From positions 1 to 64,000 of the forward strand of contig NZ_FWXI01000005.1 of NCBI RefSeq assembly GCF_900176355.1: a DNA stretch of 64,000 bases, given 5' to 3'. The notes under the pieces are model-generated. The model saw only the letters and a list, made by a program, of their open reading frames with translations. It ran no database searches and had not been told where the DNA came from. Positions within the stretch are counted from its first letter, which is position 1; every line of letters begins with the position of its first letter. The position numbers and the translations under genes were made by a program. This document shows, piece after piece, positions 62,351-64,000 of the stretch. Origin of the DNA: Sporomusa malonica (GTDB lineage Bacteria > Bacillota > Negativicutes > Sporomusales > Sporomusaceae).

Positions 62351-62376
62351 GAAGGGGACTTGTTCAGTCCCCTTTT
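62351..62376 (+). terminator. Hairpin between priA and the small gene
   Basis: AAGGGGACT and AGTCCCCTT form a 9-bp stem. TTTT follows on the plus strand; on the minus strand it lies after the 42-residue ORF. Confidence 0.55.
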
Positions 62377-62405
62377 AAACTAAAGTATATATTCGCTTTT
62401 AACTG

Positions 62406-62534
62406 TCAAATACCTGCTACCGGTTTGTCAGGGTAATGAGCGGCCATTTCCCAGTCAAGGCCAGTATCCATGGGCAAACGCTTAAAAAAACGTTTAGTTC
62501 GGCGCATTCTGAGCGGAGAAAAATGAAGCTTCAT
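62406..62534 (-). CDS. Small 42-residue ORF, basic head
   Basis: The frame starts MKLHFSPLRMRRTKRFFKRL, with AAGGAG eight bases upstream of ATG, and ends KPVAGI. The head is strongly basic, the tail neutral with WEMAAHY. No family is recognised. It lies 12 bp after the HMA-like gene on the same strand; the excellent ribosome site supports translation. Confidence 0.5.
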   Translation of the reverse strand: MKLHFSPLRMRRTKRFFKRLPMDTGLDWEMAAHYPDKPVAGI

Positions 62535-62546
62535 TAAACGCACTCC

Positions 62547-62774
62547 TTAACCCTGAATAGAGTAGCCAAGAGATTGTAAGGTTTCTTCAATATATCCGCT
62601 AGAAGTTACTGTTTCGTCATGATTGACTGCAACCTGCTTGGAATTTAAGTCAACCTTGACTGAGGAAACACCATGAAGGTGGGACAGCGTATGTTCAATA
62701 CGGTCTCGGCAATGGTCGCCTTTGAGGCCCCCAACACGGTAAACGGATTGCTTGGTATTTTTCTGTGTAGCCAA
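62547..62774 (-). CDS. Heavy-metal-associated (HMA) fold protein lacking one cysteine
   Basis: The protein has about 75 residues with an HMA/CopZ pattern VGGLKGDHCRDRIEHTLSHL and GVSSVKVDL. The usual MxCxxC is replaced so that only the second Cys (in GDHC) remains. A C-terminal LQSLGYSIQG fits the fold. TTG at 62774 is set by GGGAGG. Metal binding is doubtful. Confidence 0.75.
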   Translation of the reverse strand: MATQKNTKQSVYRVGGLKGDHCRDRIEHTLSHLHGVSSVKVDLNSKQVAVNHDETVTSSGYIEETLQSLGYSIQG

Positions 62775-62842
62775 TGAAATACCTCCCTTTTTACTGAATT
62801 GAGTGTCCAGCATTGTTAGTATTACCATTGGCCATTAATTAA

Positions 62843-64000
62843 TTAGTCTATGTTAGCTTCCTTACGCAGAACTTCCGCTTTATCAATCTGCTCCCATGGC
62901 AGGTTAACATCGGTGCGGCCGAAATGACCGTAAGCGGCAGTTTGGCGGTAAATAGGACGTCTGAGATCCAGAGACTTGATGATGCCAGCCGGTCTCAAGT
63001 CAAAGTGTTTGTTGATGAGTTCAACAATCTTAGCTTCTGTAACTTTTGCTGTGCCAAAGGTTTCCACCATAACAGATACTGGACGGGCAATACCAATGGC
63101 ATAAGCCAACTGGATTTCGCACTTATCTGCTAACCCGGCAGCAACCACATTTTTGGCTACATAGCGTGCAGCATACGCAGCAGAACGGTCAACCTTTGTT
63201 GGGTCTTTGCCTGAGAATGCGCCGCCGCCGTGACGGGCCATACCACCATATGTATCAACAATGATTTTACGTCCGGTTAACCCTGCATCACCTTGCGGGC
63301 CGCCAACTACAAACCGTCCGGTCGGGTTAATGTAGTATTTAGTCTTGGCGTCCAAGAGCTCGCCAGGGACAATAGGCGTAACTACTTTGGCGATAAGGTC
63401 TTTTTCAATGGTTTCTCGGTCAACTTCTGGGCTGTGTTGTGTGGACACGACAATCGTATCAATGCGTACCGGTTTACCGTCTTCATATTCCACAGTGACC
63501 TGGGTTTTACCATCAGGACGGAGGTAACTGAGGTCACCGTTTTTACGAACTTCTGAGAGGCGGCGGGCCAGTTTATGGGCCAAAGCGATAGGCAACGGCA
63601 TATACTCGGCGGTCTCGTTGGTGGCATAACCAAACATCATGCCTTGGTCACCAGCACCAATAGCTTCTATCGCATCCATGTCGCCCTGTTTGGCTTCTAG
63701 CGCCTTGTCTACACCCATAGCAATATCTGGTGATTGTTCGTCAATCGAGGTTAAAACACCGCAGGTTTCGCCATCAAAGCCGTATTTGGCACGAGTATAG
63801 CCGATTTCCTTGATGGTCTCACGAACAATCTTGGGAATGTCTACATAGCAATTAGTGGTAATCTCCCCCACTACATGCACAATACCGGTAGTTACTAGTG
63901 TTTCGCAGGCTACCCGGGCTGAAGGGTCATGAGCCAGAATAGCGTCAAGCACACTATCAGAAATTTGGTCGGCAATCTTATCAGGATGGCCTTCAGTTAC
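62843..64000 (-). CDS. metK: S-adenosylmethionine synthetase, N-terminus cut by the window
   Basis: The visible 385 residues start [20 protein letters not shown] and contain [30 protein letters not shown] and [19 protein letters not shown]. The ATG lies beyond the right edge. It makes SAM, the source of MTA and SAH recycled by the operon at 15.5-20.6 kb. Confidence 0.95.
   Translation of the reverse strand, partial: VTEGHPDKIADQISDSVLDAILAHDPSARVACETLVTTGIVHVVGEITTNCYVDIPKIVRETIKEIGYTRAKYGFDGETCGVLTSIDEQSPDIAMGVDKALEAKQGDMDAIEAIGAGDQGMMFGYATNETAEYMPLPIALAHKLARRLSEVRKNGDLSYLRPDGKTQVTVEYEDGKPVRIDTIVVSTQHSPEVDRETIEKDLIAKVVTPIVPGELLDAKTKYYINPTGRFVVGGPQGDAGLTGRKIIVDTYGGMARHGGGAFSGKDPTKVDRSAAYAARYVAKNVVAAGLADKCEIQLAYAIGIARPVSVMVETFGTAKVTEAKIVELINKHFDLRPAGIIKSLDLRRPIYRQTAAYGHFGRTDVNLPWEQIDKAEVLRKEANID

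Overview
The window reads as the chromosome of an anaerobic, endospore-forming, Gram-positive-lineage bacterium, most likely a Negativicute of the Sporomusaceae type. This is inferred from gene content and order; no 16S rRNA or tRNA gene was recognised. Pointers are CotF-like spore coat genes, a 2-oxoacid:ferredoxin oxidoreductase, PduL, a c-di-AMP (ydaO) riboswitch, phosphatidylserine synthase and decarboxylase, and a long minus-strand core block running metK, priA, def, fmt, DUF116, rsmB, rlmN, FHA genes, stp, ftsW, pbp, PASTA kinase, rsgA, rpe and rib genes. Almost all core genes lie on the minus strand.

Layout. Positions 1-4.9 kb form an AT-rich accessory segment: a cut-off zinc-ribbon ORF, a CBO0543-like membrane protein, an IS200/IS605-type TnpA, three small leftward genes (zinc-ribbon/HTH, coiled-coil, HTH replication-like), iteron-like repeats, many copies of a GTTCGYA motif, and structured non-coding DNA next to a small membrane gene. 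4.9-6.1 kb holds a plus-strand run of small spore-coat-type genes. 6.1-10.5 kb carries a trypsin-like protease, a patatin, a methyltransferase and a PAS-GAF-GGDEF diguanylate cyclase. 10.6-13.9 kb carries a 2-oxoacid:ferredoxin oxidoreductase (D-A-B-C) and PduL, which together could turn 2-oxoacids into acyl phosphates. 14-20.6 kb holds an ASCH-like protein, an aminotransferase and a MTA/SAH recycling operon (ppaX-like, mtnP, mtnA, archaeal-type ahcY, mtaD). 20.6-20.95 kb is a structured intergenic patch.

20.9-34.4 kb: TIGR04086-like membrane protein, surE, queE, queD, a membrane glycosyltransferase, pssA, psd, a WecB/TagA enzyme, a class A PBP, a polysaccharide deacetylase, guaB, a c-di-AMP riboswitch with a 3D-domain protein, and a FixC/FixX pair. 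34.3-38.4 kb holds small proteins, including four members of a local paralogous family with acidic or repetitive inserts. 38.6-48.5 kb: recG, DUF1858, rpmB, hslO, a YfcE-type phosphoesterase, the FMN-riboswitch-controlled rib operon, rpe and rsgA. 48.5-55.1 kb is a cell-wall/division signalling cluster. 55.2-64 kb covers translation and replication-restart genes and ends inside metK. Two families of intergenic repeats sit in the core region: a 76/97-bp pair, one copy inside the rib leader, and a 112-bp inverted-repeat-bounded element abutting the kinase stop codon.
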